Positions 43,214 to 56,424 of a stretch of DNA of 64,000 nucleotides are shown here, in pieces. Position 1 is the stretch's first letter; each line of letters starts with the position of its first letter. The translations under genes and the position numbers were made by a program. Below the pieces are notes generated by a model. That model worked only from the letters and a program-made list of their open reading frames with translations, had not been told where the DNA came from and did not search any database. The DNA is from Klebsiella quasipneumoniae subsp. quasipneumoniae (GTDB taxonomy: Bacteria > Pseudomonadota > Gammaproteobacteria > Enterobacterales > Enterobacteriaceae), in contig NZ_CP084876.1 in the NCBI RefSeq assembly GCF_020525925.1, positions 4,278,001 through 4,342,000 on the forward strand. The letters run 5' to 3'.

Positions 43214-44239
43214 TTAGTCTTGTTGATTAACCTTGCGCTCAATCGCTTTCAGGCGCTTGCTCATCTCGTCAATATTCATCACCAGCGCAGCGGTTTTACG
43301 CCACGCCTTGTTCGGCTGCAGCGGAATACCGGAGGAGTATACGCCAGGTTCGCTGATAGGACGCATCACCATCCCCATCCCCGTGACGGTGACCTTATCG
43401 CAGATTTCCATATGGCCGTTAATCACGCTGGCGCCGCCAATCATGCAGTAGCGGCCGATTTTCAGGCTGCCTGCCATGATGACACCGCCGGCAACCGCGG
43501 TATTGTCGCCAATCACCACGTTATGCGCAATCTGGCACTGGTTATCAATGATAACCCCGTTGCCAATCACGGTATCGTCCAGCGCGCCGCGGTCAATTGT
43601 GGTGCAGGCGCCGATCTCCACGCGATCGCCAATAATGACGCGACCCAGCTGCGGGATCTTCACCCAGTTGCCGCGATCGTTGGCGTAGCCGAAGCCATCC
43701 GCGCCGATCACCGTGCTGGACTGGATCAGGCAATTCTCGCCGATCTCAATCTCATGGTAAACGGTCACATTGGCCCACAAACGCGAGCCGGCGCCTATTT
43801 TCGTATTTTTCCCAACGAAGCAGCCTGCGCCGATGACCACGTTATCGCCCAGCTCTACCCCGGATTCGATAACGGCGTTGGCGCCGATGGCAACGTTGAT
43901 ACCCAGCTTCGCCGTCGGATCGATAACCGCGCTCGGCGCGATATCCTGTGCCGGCTGCGGCGTGGTATCCAGAATTTGAGCCATGCGCGCGTAGGTCAGG
44001 TAGGGATTACGCACTACCAGCGCGGCGCTATGGGCAAAAGGCAAATCATCCTGCGTCATCACAACGGCAGAAGCCTGGCAAGCGGCCAGGTGTTCACGGT
44101 ACTTAGGGTTGACCATGAAAGTGATTTGGCCCGTTTTCGCGCTCTGCATGGACGCAACGCCGGTGATGACGATATCGCCATCACCGTGTAATTCTGCATC
44201 CAACTGCTGCGCAAGATCAGCCAGTCGAATTGAAGGCAT
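43214..44239 (-). CDS. lpxD: UDP-3-O-(3-hydroxymyristoyl)glucosamine N-acyltransferase
   Basis: LpxD adds the second 3-hydroxymyristate, at N2 of the lipid A precursor. The 341-residue protein has an N-terminal uridine-binding domain (about 1-100), a hexapeptide beta-helix (about 105-310) with the catalytic His in [11 protein letters not shown], and a C-terminal helix. It begins three bases after skp. Confidence 0.98.
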   Translation of the reverse strand: MPSIRLADLAQQLDAELHGDGDIVITGVASMQSAKTGQITFMVNPKYREHLAACQASAVVMTQDDLPFAHSAALVVRNPYLTYARMAQILDTTPQPAQDIAPSAVIDPTAKLGINVAIGANAVIESGVELGDNVVIGAGCFVGKNTKIGAGSRLWANVTVYHEIEIGENCLIQSSTVIGADGFGYANDRGNWVKIPQLGRVIIGDRVEIGACTTIDRGALDDTVIGNGVIIDNQCQIAHNVVIGDNTAVAGGVIMAGSLKIGRYCMIGGASVINGHMEICDKVTVTGMGMVMRPISEPGVYSSGIPLQPNKAWRKTAALVMNIDEMSKRLKAIERKVNQQD

Positions 44240-44242
44240 TAC

Positions 44243-44728
44243 TTATTTAACCTGTTTCAGCACATCAGCGGTGATGTCTTTTACATCGCTGCTGTTGTAT
44301 GCAACGGCATTCGCGTCAACCACCAGATCGATGCTCTGATCTTTCGCTACGCTCTGTACGGCAGTCTGGATACGGGTCACCAGTTTACCACGCTCTTCGT
44401 TGGAACGACGAGCGCGATCCTGTTCAAACGCCTGCGCTTTCTGGGAGAAGGTCTGGCGCTGAGCCATCACGTCTTTTTCCAGTTTGGTACGATCGGCGCC
44501 CGGCTTCATGGACTGCAGACGCTGCATTTTAGACTGCAGGTCGCCTTCCATACGCTGCAGTTCGCTAGCGCGGCCTTTGAACTCGTTTTCCAGCGTGTTG
44601 GAAACGCCAGTTTTCTGGGCAACCTGTTGGAACAGGCTGTTCATGTTCACCAGGGCAATTTTATCTGCCGCCTGAGCGGAAGTTACCATTGCCAAACCCA
44701 GACCTGCAGCTAATAACCACTTTTTCAC
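44243..44728 (-). CDS. skp: Periplasmic chaperone Skp
   Basis: Skp is a trimeric chaperone that holds unfolded outer-membrane proteins in the periplasm. The 161 residues include a signal peptide cleaved after TSAQA (about residue 20) and two long charged helices, visible as a Gln/Lys/Glu/Arg-rich stretch from about 40 to 120, that form the tentacles. It lies 121 bases after bamA, whose clients it carries. Confidence 0.98.
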   Translation of the reverse strand: MKKWLLAAGLGLAMVTSAQAADKIALVNMNSLFQQVAQKTGVSNTLENEFKGRASELQRMEGDLQSKMQRLQSMKPGADRTKLEKDVMAQRQTFSQKAQAFEQDRARRSNEERGKLVTRIQTAVQSVAKDQSIDLVVDANAVAYNSSDVKDITADVLKQVK

Positions 44729-44783
44729 AATAAACTCCTTACCATCCCATGAGTACCCAGGGGTACCGTTATTTGCGTGGCGA

Positions 44784-44804
44784 GGCGATAAACGCGTTAT
44801 CGCC
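44784..44804. repeat. Hairpin in the bamA-skp spacer
   Basis: GGCGATAA and TTATCGCC form a perfect eight-base stem with an ACGCG loop. No T run follows on the minus strand. It may act as a processing or stabilising element that sets the ratio of bamA to skp message. Confidence 0.5.
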
Positions 44805-44849
44805 TACGGTCAGCGCTATACTGCACTTGCATTCCATTGCCGCCAACAA

Positions 44850-47297
<2,448 letters not shown>

Positions 47298-47310
47298 CTA
47301 ACAAACTCTC

Positions 47311-48663
47311 TTATAACCGAGAGAAATCATTGAAAAGTGCAAGCCCCATTAACAGCACCAGCAGTATTGAGCCAATGCGATAACTAAAGTCTTGAACTCG
47401 CTCGGATACCGGCCCGCCCTTCAGCTTTTCAATCGCCAAAAACAGCAGATGTCCCCCATCCAGTACGGGTAGTGGGAACAGGTTGATGATTCCGAGGTTC
47501 ACGCTAATCAGCGCAAGGAACATCAGATAATAAATCAACCCAAACTCCGCTGACATTCCAGCCCCCTGAGCGATAGAGATCGGCCCACTGAGGTTGTTCA
47601 GTTTGACATCACCGGTTATCAATTTACCCAGCATCCTGACCGTCAGCGACATCAGCTGCCAGGTTTTATCCGTGGCTTCAGCGATGGCGGCAAACGGTCC
47701 GTACTGACGTACTGTCTTGTATTCTTCAGGCAGCGGGATGACCTTTGGCACCACCCCTGCGAACCCTTCTGCCTTACCTTTCACCGTTTTTGCATCCGGC
47801 GTCAGGGTTAACGGCAGCGCACTCCCCTGCCGTTCAATCTCCAGCGCCAGCGCTTTGCCCGGATTATCGCGCACCAGATTAACAAACGTCATCCACTGCG
47901 TTAACGGTTGTCCATCGACTTTAACGATCCGGTCGCCCGCTTGCAAACCTGCTTTCTGAGCTGCCGAGCCCGCCTGGACTTCCGCCAGCACCGTATCAAT
48001 CTGCGCGCTGCGCGGCTGGATCCCTAGCGACGTCACGGGATCTTGCTTGTCTGGCTCAAACGCCCAGTGCCGCAGATCGACGATTTTATCCTGGCGCTGA
48101 TTGGTCCCGAAAGGGGCGACGGTAAGTATTGTTTGCGGGTTGCCGATTTTGGCCACCAGCTGCAGACGCACCGCATCCCAATCAGGCGTTTCGATACCAT
48201 CTATCGCTTTAAGTTCCGTGCCTTTTGCAATTTGTGCTTGCGCGGCAACCGAATTGGGGGTTATTTCACCCACTACCGGGCGAACGCCAGGAACGCCGAT
48301 GATGAAGACCAACCAGTAGGCAAAGATAGCGAAAAGGAAGTTAGCGATGGGACCGGCGGCAATCACCGCCGCACGCTGGCCGACGGTTTTATTATTGAAA
48401 GCGTAGTGGCGCATCTCCGGCGCCACCGCTTCAACACGCTCATCCAGCATCTTGACGTAGCCGCCCAGCGGGATCAGGGCAATGACGAACTCCGTACCCT
48501 GCTTATCCATCCGCCGCCACAGCGCTTTGCCGAAGCCGATAGAAAAACGCTCAACCCGGATACCGCAGCGGCGCGCTACCCAAAAATGGCCAAACTCATG
48601 CACCGTAATCAGTACGCCAAGCGCAATGATAAAAGCTGCCAGATTCCAGAGCACGCTCAGCAT
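47311..48663 (-). CDS. rseP: Site-2 protease RseP
   Basis: RseP cuts RseA within the membrane after DegS, releasing sigma-E. The zinc motif HEFGH is at residues 22-26, the second metal site is in LDGGHLLF, and two PDZ domains lie at about 125-310. ATG 48663, preceded by GGAAGG, gives 450 residues as in E. coli; an upstream TTG at 48678 is less likely. It stands eleven bases after cdsA and before bamA, a sigma-E-regulated client. Confidence 0.97.
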   Translation of the reverse strand: MLSVLWNLAAFIIALGVLITVHEFGHFWVARRCGIRVERFSIGFGKALWRRMDKQGTEFVIALIPLGGYVKMLDERVEAVAPEMRHYAFNNKTVGQRAAVIAAGPIANFLFAIFAYWLVFIIGVPGVRPVVGEITPNSVAAQAQIAKGTELKAIDGIETPDWDAVRLQLVAKIGNPQTILTVAPFGTNQRQDKIVDLRHWAFEPDKQDPVTSLGIQPRSAQIDTVLAEVQAGSAAQKAGLQAGDRIVKVDGQPLTQWMTFVNLVRDNPGKALALEIERQGSALPLTLTPDAKTVKGKAEGFAGVVPKVIPLPEEYKTVRQYGPFAAIAEATDKTWQLMSLTVRMLGKLITGDVKLNNLSGPISIAQGAGMSAEFGLIYYLMFLALISVNLGIINLFPLPVLDGGHLLFLAIEKLKGGPVSERVQDFSYRIGSILLVLLMGLALFNDFSRL

Positions 48664-48674
48664 ATAACCTTCCG

Positions 48675-49532
48675 TCAAATCGTCCTGAAGACCAACAGTA
48701 GCAGACAGGCGAAGACCGGCACCGCCGCCGTCAGGCTGTCGATACGATCGAGAATACCGCCATGTCCGGGAATCAAGTGCCCGCTATCCTTAATGCCGGC
48801 CTCGCGCTTAAACATACTTTCCGTCAGATCGCCCAGCACCGAAGCCAGGGCTGCCACCACCGAACAGACCAGCAGCACCGTTGGCGTAACGTCAAGATGG
48901 GCCCACACCCCGTAGGCCCAGGAGATCACCGCCGCGGTCAGCAAACCGCCAAAAAAGCCCTGCCAGGTTTTCCCCGGCGAGACCTTCGGCGCCAGCTTGT
49001 GCTTGCCAAACATTTTGCCAAACATATAGGCGCCGGAGTCCGCGCCCCAGACCAAAATCATCACATACAGGAGCCACAGCGCGCCGCTGTAATGGTTATC
49101 GGTATAGTGCCAGGCGCGCAGCGCCAGCATGCCCCAGAAAAACGGGACGATGGTCAGGATACCGAAGATAAGGCGCAGCACTTTCGAGTGCCGCCAGAAT
49201 GCCGCCGACGCCGGATAAGAGAGCACCAGCAGCAGCGCGACGATCCACCAGGCGAAAGAGGCCCACAGCGAGCCTTCAACCATCGGTTGATGAACGTCAT
49301 AATGGTATTCCGGCAGCAAAAACAGCATCGCCGCCAGCAGAAGGCCGCACAACACCGCCAGCCAGACCCGCTGCGACGTCGAGGTGAAACCGCTCAGTTG
49401 CCCCCACTCCCACGCGGCGAGCATACAGACCACCAGGGTCACGATAGCAAACCCCATCGGCGGCAATAAAAACAGCGCCGCAATGACGACGGGGATTAAG
49501 ACGAAAGCAGATATCAGGCGATACTTCAGCAA
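48675..49532 (-). CDS. cdsA: Phosphatidate cytidylyltransferase
   Basis: CdsA converts phosphatidic acid and CTP to CDP-diacylglycerol, the branch point for phospholipids. The 285-residue polytopic inner-membrane protein has about eight helices and the C-terminal CDS signature within [19 protein letters not shown]. It starts twelve bases after uppS. Confidence 0.97.
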   Translation of the reverse strand: MLKYRLISAFVLIPVVIAALFLLPPMGFAIVTLVVCMLAAWEWGQLSGFTSTSQRVWLAVLCGLLLAAMLFLLPEYHYDVHQPMVEGSLWASFAWWIVALLLVLSYPASAAFWRHSKVLRLIFGILTIVPFFWGMLALRAWHYTDNHYSGALWLLYVMILVWGADSGAYMFGKMFGKHKLAPKVSPGKTWQGFFGGLLTAAVISWAYGVWAHLDVTPTVLLVCSVVAALASVLGDLTESMFKREAGIKDSGHLIPGHGGILDRIDSLTAAVPVFACLLLLVFRTI

Positions 49533-49544
49533 AAGTGACCCCCA

Positions 49545-50306
49545 TCAGGCATGACTGCCACCCGGCTCAGTGCCGCCGAAACGACGCTCTCGATTAACAA
49601 AGGCATGGAGTGCACCTTCAAAGTCCTGTTCAGCAAAATCGGGCCAAAGAACATCCGTAAAGTAAAGTTCGGCATAGGCAATTTGCCAAATCAGAAAATT
49701 ACTTATTCGGTGCTCTCCCCCGGTCCTAATAACTAAATCTACGGGAGCCAGTTCATGCATGCAGACCTGCTGACTCAGCATGTCTTCCGTGATCTGCTCA
49801 GGCAGCAGCGTCCCGTCCTGTACCTGTTTCGCCAGAAAACGAACGCCCTGGGTAATATCCCAGCGACCGCCGTAATTGGCCGCAATATTCAGCGTTAAGC
49901 CGGTATTGTTCGCGGTCAGCGCTTCCGCTTTGCGGATACGCTCCTGCAGGCGCGCATTGAAGCGCGTGGTGTCGCCAATAATCCGCAAACGCACATTGTG
50001 TCGGTGCAGGCTTTTGACTTCGCTATCCAGCGCCCAGACGAACAGCTCCATCAGCGCACTGACTTCCTGAGCCGGACGGTTCCAGTTTTCGCTGCTGAAC
50101 GCGTATAACGTTAACGCCTCAATTCCATTATTCGCCGCGAAAGAGACCGCGCGACGCACGGATTTCGCACCGGCCTTGTGCCCGAAAGCGCGAATTTTAC
50201 CTTGCCGTTTCGCCCAACGGCCGTTGCCATCCATAATAATGGCGACATGACGGCAGCCATGTGTAGGCGATATTTCGCTGACAGTTTGATTAGCAGACAA
50301 CATCAC
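49545..50306 (-). CDS. uppS: Undecaprenyl diphosphate synthase
   Basis: UppS (IspU) elongates farnesyl diphosphate with eight isopentenyl units to the C55 carrier for peptidoglycan and O-antigen. Conserved region I is IIMDGNGRWAKRQGK and the C-terminal IRTGGEHRISNFLIWQ and ELYFTDVLWPDF blocks bind IPP. I chose GTG 50306, giving 253 residues like E. coli; ATG 50321 would add five residues without a ribosome site. It follows dxr, which makes an early isoprenoid intermediate, by 234 bases. Confidence 0.96.
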   Translation of the reverse strand: MMLSANQTVSEISPTHGCRHVAIIMDGNGRWAKRQGKIRAFGHKAGAKSVRRAVSFAANNGIEALTLYAFSSENWNRPAQEVSALMELFVWALDSEVKSLHRHNVRLRIIGDTTRFNARLQERIRKAEALTANNTGLTLNIAANYGGRWDITQGVRFLAKQVQDGTLLPEQITEDMLSQQVCMHELAPVDLVIRTGGEHRISNFLIWQIAYAELYFTDVLWPDFAEQDFEGALHAFVNRERRFGGTEPGGSHA

Positions 50307-50540
50307 GCGTTTTAAGTCCATAATAAGGATTAACTAGCCACCAAACAGAGGCCACCGGGCCGCGCTGGATACGCATTTTTATCCGGTGCCGGGGCTGCAG
50401 CCAATCGCAGAGAACAACCAAAAGCTTTACGCAAAAAAGCCGTGTTTTGCCACGGCCACCGTAATCTTCAACAACAAAATGCAACGATCGGGTGGCGCAG
50501 ACTATATCACTGAAGCTTTGCGCCCACAAATATCACCGCG
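50307..50540. other. Spacer between dxr and uppS
   Basis: A 234-base gap on the minus strand with no supported gene. The dxr transcript leaves here and the uppS promoter should lie here, but I found no clear -35/-10 pair and no strong hairpin. Confidence 0.4.
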
Positions 50541-51743
50541 TTACGCCTGGGTGACCAACCGCTTCAGCTGTTGATGAGCAACCGCGCGGGCCTCAGCGTC
50601 GATAACCAGAACGTCATCAATGCTTTGCGGCTCCAGCAGGTTCATCTTATCCAGCACTGCCAGGTTAACCGCCGCAATATCGGTAAAGCGGATATCGCCC
50701 TGCAGAAACGCGGCAACCGACTCTTCATTGGCCGCATTCAGCGTGGTGGTCGCCGCCTGGCCGACGTCAAACGCCTCCATCGCCAGCTTCAGGCACGGAT
50801 ACCGCGTATAGTCTGGCGCGGAGAAGCTCAGATTGCTCAGCTGACAGAAGTCCAGCGGCTTAGCGCCGGAGTTCAGCCGCTGCGGCCAGCCCATGGTATG
50901 GGCGATCGGCGTGCGCATATCCGGTTCCCCAAGCTGCGCCAGCACGCTGCCGTCCTGATAGCGAACCATCGAGTGGATCACCGACTGCGGATGGATAAGG
51001 ACCTCCATCTGCCGGGCCGAGGCGTTAAACAGCCAGCGCGCTTCAATATATTCCAGACCTTTGTTCATCATCGTGGCGGAGTCGACGGAGATCTTGCGTC
51101 CCATCGACCAGTTGGGATGACGGCAGGCCTGATCCGGCGTCATCGCCGCCAGTTCAGCTACCGCTGTCTCGCGGAAAGGCCCGCCCGAGCCGGTCAGCAG
51201 AATGGACGAAACGCCGTTCTGCGCCAGGTCAGCGTATCCCAGATGCTGCTGAATTGTCTCCGGCATACTCTGAAAAATCGCGTTATGTTCGCTGTCGACC
51301 GGCAGCAATCGCGCCCCCGACCGTTGAACCGCCTCCATGAACAAGCGACCGCAGGTCACCAGCGACTCTTTATTTGCTAACAACACCGTTTTTCCGGCGC
51401 GGATCGCCGCCAGCGTCGGCACCAGACCCGCCGCGCCGACGATAGCCGCCATCACCTGATCGACCTCCTCCAGCGCCGCGACCTCTGCCGCCGCCTGCTG
51501 GCCACTCAGCACCTCGGTACGGCAGCCATGTTCCTGCAGACGGGTGCGCAACCGCTCAGCGCTTTGCGCATCGTCCATCACGGCGTAACGGGGGGTAAAT
51601 TCAAGGCATTGTTCAACCATACGGTCAACGTTTTTCCCCGCGACCAGCGCGGCGACGGAAAAGCGACCGGGATTATGGCGTACCACGTCCAGCGTGCTAC
51701 AGCCAATGGAGCCGGTCGAACCGAGAACGGTTAATTGCTTCAT
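50541..51743 (-). CDS. dxr: 1-deoxy-D-xylulose 5-phosphate reductoisomerase
   Basis: Dxr converts DXP to MEP with NADPH, the first committed step of non-mevalonate isoprenoid synthesis. The NADPH site GSTGSIG is at residues 7-13; the metal-binding [10 protein letters not shown] and flexible-loop [20 protein letters not shown] segments are intact. ATG 51743 gives 400 residues, two more than E. coli; the frame is open to 51809 but lacks a better start. Confidence 0.97.
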   Translation of the reverse strand: MKQLTVLGSTGSIGCSTLDVVRHNPGRFSVAALVAGKNVDRMVEQCLEFTPRYAVMDDAQSAERLRTRLQEHGCRTEVLSGQQAAAEVAALEEVDQVMAAIVGAAGLVPTLAAIRAGKTVLLANKESLVTCGRLFMEAVQRSGARLLPVDSEHNAIFQSMPETIQQHLGYADLAQNGVSSILLTGSGGPFRETAVAELAAMTPDQACRHPNWSMGRKISVDSATMMNKGLEYIEARWLFNASARQMEVLIHPQSVIHSMVRYQDGSVLAQLGEPDMRTPIAHTMGWPQRLNSGAKPLDFCQLSNLSFSAPDYTRYPCLKLAMEAFDVGQAATTTLNAANEESVAAFLQGDIRFTDIAAVNLAVLDKMNLLEPQSIDDVLVIDAEARAVAHQQLKRLVTQA

Positions 51744-51971
51744 GAGACGTCCAGAAGAGTGGAAACAGAATAAAAAGCAAAACGCCGCCAGCAAGCCCCT
51801 ACGCAGCAATTATCAGGGATAAGACGGCGGCATCAGGCCTTCAACTTAGCGCTAAAGGCTACAAGGCCAGCGGTCGCAACGCAATCCCGAGAATTGAGCG
51901 TACAGTCTTCTGTACGGCGTTTCGGATTTTACTCAGGCCAGACGCTGTCAGGCCCGAGTAAGGGCAGAGCA
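51744..51971 (-). other. Spacer between frr and dxr with two hairpins
   Basis: The 228-base gap on the minus strand contains a perfect stem CGTACAG-AAGA-CTGTACG (51899-51916) and a stem of ACTCGGGCC with GGCCTGAGT (51931-51959, one mismatch). They follow the frr stop and may terminate or protect its message. No gene seen. Confidence 0.5.
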
Positions 51972-52529
51972 TCAGAACTGCATCAGTTCCGCTTCTTTGT
52001 CTGCCAGCGCCGCGTCAACTTTCTTGATGGCGGCGTCAGTCATTTTCTGCACGTCGTCCTGAGAACGGCGATCGTCATCCTCGCTGATCTCTTTCTCTTT
52101 CAGCAGCGCTTTGACTTTGTCGTTGGCGTCGCGGCGAACGTTACGTACGGCAACGCGCGCCTGCTCAGCTTCACCACGCACGATCTTGGTCAGATCTTTA
52201 CGACGCTCTTCGGTCAGCGGCGGCAGCGGAACCCGAATATCGCTACCGGCAGAGCTTGGGTTCAGACCGAGGTCGGACGCCATGATCGCTTTTTCAACAG
52301 CCGCGGACATAGAACGGTCAAAGACGTTGATTTTCAGGGTACGGGAGTCTTCGACGGTGACGCTGGCCAGCTGGCGCAGCGGGGTCGGCGTACCGTAGTA
52401 TTCAACAACAATCCCGTCCAGCAGGCTCGGAGAAGCACGACCCGTGCGAATTTTGCTGATTTGGTTTTTGAATGCTTCGACGCATTTTTCCATGCGGATT
52501 TCAGCATCTTTTCTGATATCGCTAATCAC
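51972..52529 (-). CDS. frr: Ribosome recycling factor
   Basis: RRF splits post-termination ribosomes with EF-G. The 185-residue protein has the two-domain form, a three-helix bundle and a small beta/alpha domain, with [12 protein letters not shown] and KINVFDRS near residues 28-75. It lies between pyrH and dxr, as in E. coli. Confidence 0.98.
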   Translation of the reverse strand: MISDIRKDAEIRMEKCVEAFKNQISKIRTGRASPSLLDGIVVEYYGTPTPLRQLASVTVEDSRTLKINVFDRSMSAAVEKAIMASDLGLNPSSAGSDIRVPLPPLTEERRKDLTKIVRGEAEQARVAVRNVRRDANDKVKALLKEKEISEDDDRRSQDDVQKMTDAAIKKVDAALADKEAELMQF

Positions 52530-52679
52530 GTTACGAATCCTTGAAAGCTTGTCTCAGTCAGACCAGACGGGGCACCCGTCGGAAAATGAGCTAAGTATAG
52601 TCAGATTTAATGAAAATCACCGGGTAATATCCCCGCGAAAGTAAAGCGGAATCTTACCCGGATTTGGCGCTGACGGGAA

Positions 52680-53405
52680 TTATTCCGTGATCAATGTGCC
52701 TTCTTTTTCGCCCATCACCACGCGACGCAGCGCGCCAGGTTTGTTCATGTTGAAGACGCGAATCGGCAATTTATGGTCACGCGCCAGGGTGAAGGCCGCC
52801 AGATCCATCACTTTCAGCTCTTTTTCCAGCACTTCGCTGTAGGTCAGCTGATCGTACATCGTGGCGGAAGGATCTTTGGCCGGATCGGCGGTGAATACGC
52901 CGTCAACCTTGGTGGCTTTCAGCACCACATCGGCTTCAATTTCAATCCCGCGCAGGCAGGCTGCGGAATCGGTGGTAAAGAACGGGTTGCCGGTACCCGC
53001 AGAAAGGATCACCACGCGGTTGTTGCGCAGCAGGCTGATCGCCTCTGCCCAGCTGTAGTTGTCGCACACGCCGTTCAGCGGAATGGCGGACATCAGACGA
53101 GCGTTCACATAGGCGCGGTGGAGCGCATCGCGCATCGCGAGGCCATTCATAACCGTAGCCAGCATGCCCATGTGGTCGCCCACAACGCGGTTCATACCCG
53201 CTTTCGCCAGACCAGCACCACGGAACAGGTTACCGCCACCAATTACTACGCCAACCTGAATACCCAGCTCAACCAGCTCTTTGATCTCTTGAGCCATGCG
53301 GTCAAGTATGCTTGCATCAATACCGAAGCCTTCTGAGCCCTGCAGCGCTTCGCCACTTAATTTCAGCAGAATACGTTTGTAGACGGGTTTTGCATTGGTA
53401 GCCAT
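52680..53405 (-). CDS. pyrH: Uridylate kinase
   Basis: PyrH phosphorylates UMP to UDP and is allosterically activated by GTP and inhibited by UTP. The amino-acid-kinase fold shows [10 protein letters not shown] near residues 13-22, [10 protein letters not shown] near 55-64 and the aspartate-kinase-like STAG-type segment [11 protein letters not shown] near 135-145. Length 241 residues as in E. coli. It follows tsf by 147 bases. Confidence 0.98.
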   Translation of the reverse strand: MATNAKPVYKRILLKLSGEALQGSEGFGIDASILDRMAQEIKELVELGIQVGVVIGGGNLFRGAGLAKAGMNRVVGDHMGMLATVMNGLAMRDALHRAYVNARLMSAIPLNGVCDNYSWAEAISLLRNNRVVILSAGTGNPFFTTDSAACLRGIEIEADVVLKATKVDGVFTADPAKDPSATMYDQLTYSEVLEKELKVMDLAAFTLARDHKLPIRVFNMNKPGALRRVVMGEKEGTLITE

Positions 53406-53515
53406 GTTTCTTTCCTGAGACTGTCAACGAATGAGATGTGAGAATTCCGGCGACATTGTATGTCGCATTTCAGCGCGGTCACTATAAGCAGTTGGCTGAA
53501 TTTACAAAATGGGCG

Positions 53516-53543
53516 CAAAAAGAAGCCGCCCTCAGGCGGCTCC
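53516..53543 (-). terminator. Terminator after tsf
   Basis: On the minus strand GCCGCC-TGAG-GGCGGC is followed by TTCTTTTTG. It ends the rpsB-tsf message before pyrH. Confidence 0.85.
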
Positions 53544-53552
53544 TTGTAAAAA

Positions 53553-54404
53553 TTAAGACTGCTTGGACATCGCAGCAACTTCTGCTGCAAAGTCAGTCTC
53601 AACTTTCTCGATGCCTTCGCCCACTTCAAAGCGGATGAAGCCAGTCACGTCAGCGTTGTGCTCTTTCAGCAGCTGACCAACAGATTTGCTCGGCTCCATG
53701 ACGAAAGGCTGACCAGTCAGAGAAACTTCGCCGGTGAATTTCTTCATGCGGCCTTCAACCATTTTCTCTGCGATTTCTTTCGGCTTACCGGACTGCATCG
53801 CGATGTCCAGCTGAACCTGGTACTCTTTCTCTACCACTTCAGCAGACACGTCTTCCGGCTTAACGAATTCCGGCTTGCTTGCGGCAACGTGCATTGCCAG
53901 CTGCTTAACCAGCTCTTCGTCAGCGCCTTTAGCGGCAACCAGAACGCCGATGCGCGCACCGTGCTGGTAGCTGCCCAGAACGTCGCCTTCCAGAACAGCG
54001 ATACGACGGATGTTGATGTTCTCACCGATTTTAGCAACCAGGGCAACACGTTCTTCTTCGAACTGCGCTTTCAGAACTTCAACGTCGGAGATTTTACCCG
54101 CAACAGCGGCGTCCAGTACTTTGTCAGCAAATGCCTGGAAACCACCATCTTTAGCAACGAAGTCAGTCTGGCAGTTAACTTCCAGAATATAACCGTAGTT
54201 GCCTTCGATTTTGGTTTTGATCACGCCGTCAGCAGCCACGTTGCCTGCTTTCTTCGCCGCTTTGATCGCGCCGGATTTACGCATGTTTTCGATTGCCAGC
54301 TCGATGTCGCCATTCGCTTCAGTCAGCGCTTTTTTGCAATCCATCATGCCTGCGCCAGTACGTTCGCGCAGCTCTTTTACCAGGGAAGCGGTAATTTCAG
54401 CCAT
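53553..54404 (-). CDS. tsf: Translation elongation factor Ts
   Basis: EF-Ts exchanges GDP for GTP on EF-Tu. The 283-residue product begins [20 protein letters not shown], with a conserved TDFVAKD motif near residue 80 that inserts into EF-Tu. ATG 54404 has GAGGA before it; the frame is open to 54494 through the intergenic attenuator, which is not likely translated. It is the second gene of rpsB-tsf. Confidence 0.98.
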   Translation of the reverse strand: MAEITASLVKELRERTGAGMMDCKKALTEANGDIELAIENMRKSGAIKAAKKAGNVAADGVIKTKIEGNYGYILEVNCQTDFVAKDGGFQAFADKVLDAAVAGKISDVEVLKAQFEEERVALVAKIGENINIRRIAVLEGDVLGSYQHGARIGVLVAAKGADEELVKQLAMHVAASKPEFVKPEDVSAEVVEKEYQVQLDIAMQSGKPKEIAEKMVEGRMKKFTGEVSLTGQPFVMEPSKSVGQLLKEHNADVTGFIRFEVGEGIEKVETDFAAEVAAMSKQS

Positions 54405-54462
54405 TCTAAAATCCTCGGGAGATGTGGATACTGCCCGGCCAACGGCCAAACAGCGTAAATTG

Positions 54463-54488
54463 AAAAAAGGGGCCGATAATGGGCCCCT
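54463..54488 (-). terminator. Attenuator-like hairpin between rpsB and tsf
   Basis: On the minus strand AGGGGCC and GGCCCCT pair, followed by a run of T, in the 119-base rpsB-tsf gap. Such a partial terminator would reduce tsf relative to rpsB message, as proposed in E. coli. Confidence 0.75.
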
Positions 54489-54523
54489 ATTCATACACGG
54501 TACTAATAAGGGCTTAAACCTTA

Positions 54524-55415
<892 letters not shown>

Positions 55416-55421
55416 GCGCGC

Positions 55422-55451
55422 TTTATATCACAAAATCCATCCAGACACCAA
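55422..55451 (-). promoter_or_regulatory. rpsB promoter
   Basis: On the minus strand TTGGTG (-35) and TATAAA (-10) are eighteen bases apart, followed by a GCGCGCC discriminator expected of a growth-rate-controlled, ppGpp-sensitive promoter. Confidence 0.6.
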
Positions 55452-55572
55452 CTCTTGTTGACGTCACGTGCTGTTAATGATTCTCAGTTTGGCACCAGCC
55501 TACCCGGACTGTTACCATTGACAGGACTTACTCTATTATTGTCGAAAATATCGACACTGCTGGACATACTCC

Positions 55573-56367
55573 ATGGCTATCTCTATTAAGACATCTGAAG
55601 ATATTGAAAAAATGCGCGTTGCCGGTCGTCTGGCCGCTGAAGTGCTGGAAATGATCGAACCCTGGGTTAAGCCGGGCGTCAGCACTGGCGAACTGGACCG
55701 TATCTGTAACGACTATATCGTTAACGAGCAGAAGGCCATTTCCGCCTGTCTCGGCTATCACGGCTATCCGAAATCCGTCTGCATTTCGGTCAACGAAGTG
55801 GTCTGTCACGGTATCCCTGACGACGGCAAGCTGCTGAAAGATGGCGATATCGTGAATATCGACGTGACCGTCATTAAAGATGATTTCCATGGCGATACCT
55901 CCAAAATGTTTATCGTCGGCAAACCGACGATTCTTGGCGAGCGCCTGTGCCGCATCACTCAGGAAAGCCTGTACCTGGCGCTGAAGATGGTGAAGCCGGG
56001 CATCAACCTGCGCACCATCGGCGCGGCGATCCAAAAATATGTGGAAGCGGAAGGGTTCTCCGTGGTTCGCGAATACTGTGGTCACGGCATCGGCCGCGGC
56101 TTCCATGAAGAGCCGCAGGTGCTGCACTACGACTCGCCGGAAACCAACGTCGTGCTCAAACCAGGCATGACCTTCACCATCGAGCCGATGGTCAACGCCG
56201 GTAAAAAAGAGATCCGCAGCATGAAAGACGGCTGGACGGTGAAAACCAAAGACCGGAGCTTGTCTGCGCAGTACGAGCATACTATTGTGGTGACAGACAA
56301 CGGCTGCGAAATTCTGACGCTACGTAAGGATGACACCATCCCGGCGATAATCTCGCACGATGAATGA
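55573..56367 (+). CDS. map: Methionine aminopeptidase, type I
   Basis: Map removes the initiator Met from nascent proteins after deformylation. The 264-residue protein has the five metal ligands of the pita-bread fold, visible around DIVNIDVTVIKDDFHGDTS (two Asp), GHGIGRGFHEEP (His), TIEPMV (Glu) and AQYEHTIVV (Glu). It is divergent from rpsB, as in E. coli. Confidence 0.98.
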   Translation: MAISIKTSEDIEKMRVAGRLAAEVLEMIEPWVKPGVSTGELDRICNDYIVNEQKAISACLGYHGYPKSVCISVNEVVCHGIPDDGKLLKDGDIVNIDVTVIKDDFHGDTSKMFIVGKPTILGERLCRITQESLYLALKMVKPGINLRTIGAAIQKYVEAEGFSVVREYCGHGIGRGFHEEPQVLHYDSPETNVVLKPGMTFTIEPMVNAGKKEIRSMKDGWTVKTKDRSLSAQYEHTIVVTDNGCEILTLRKDDTIPAIISHDE

Positions 56368-56370
56368 TGA

Positions 56371-56395
56371 AAAGCCGGCGCCCGCCGGCTTTTTT
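56371..56395 (+). terminator. Terminator after map
   Basis: AAAGCCGGC and GCCGGCTTT pair in a nine-base stem with a four-base loop, followed by further T residues. It separates map from glnD. Confidence 0.9.
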
Positions 56396-56424
56396 ATTAG
56401 ATAGTTTTTTCTTATGGTGACGCG

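Noticed and set aside
43220..44191. 323-codon open frame antisense to lpxD
   Set aside because: A product of the hexapeptide-repeat codon pattern of lpxD; no support as a gene.
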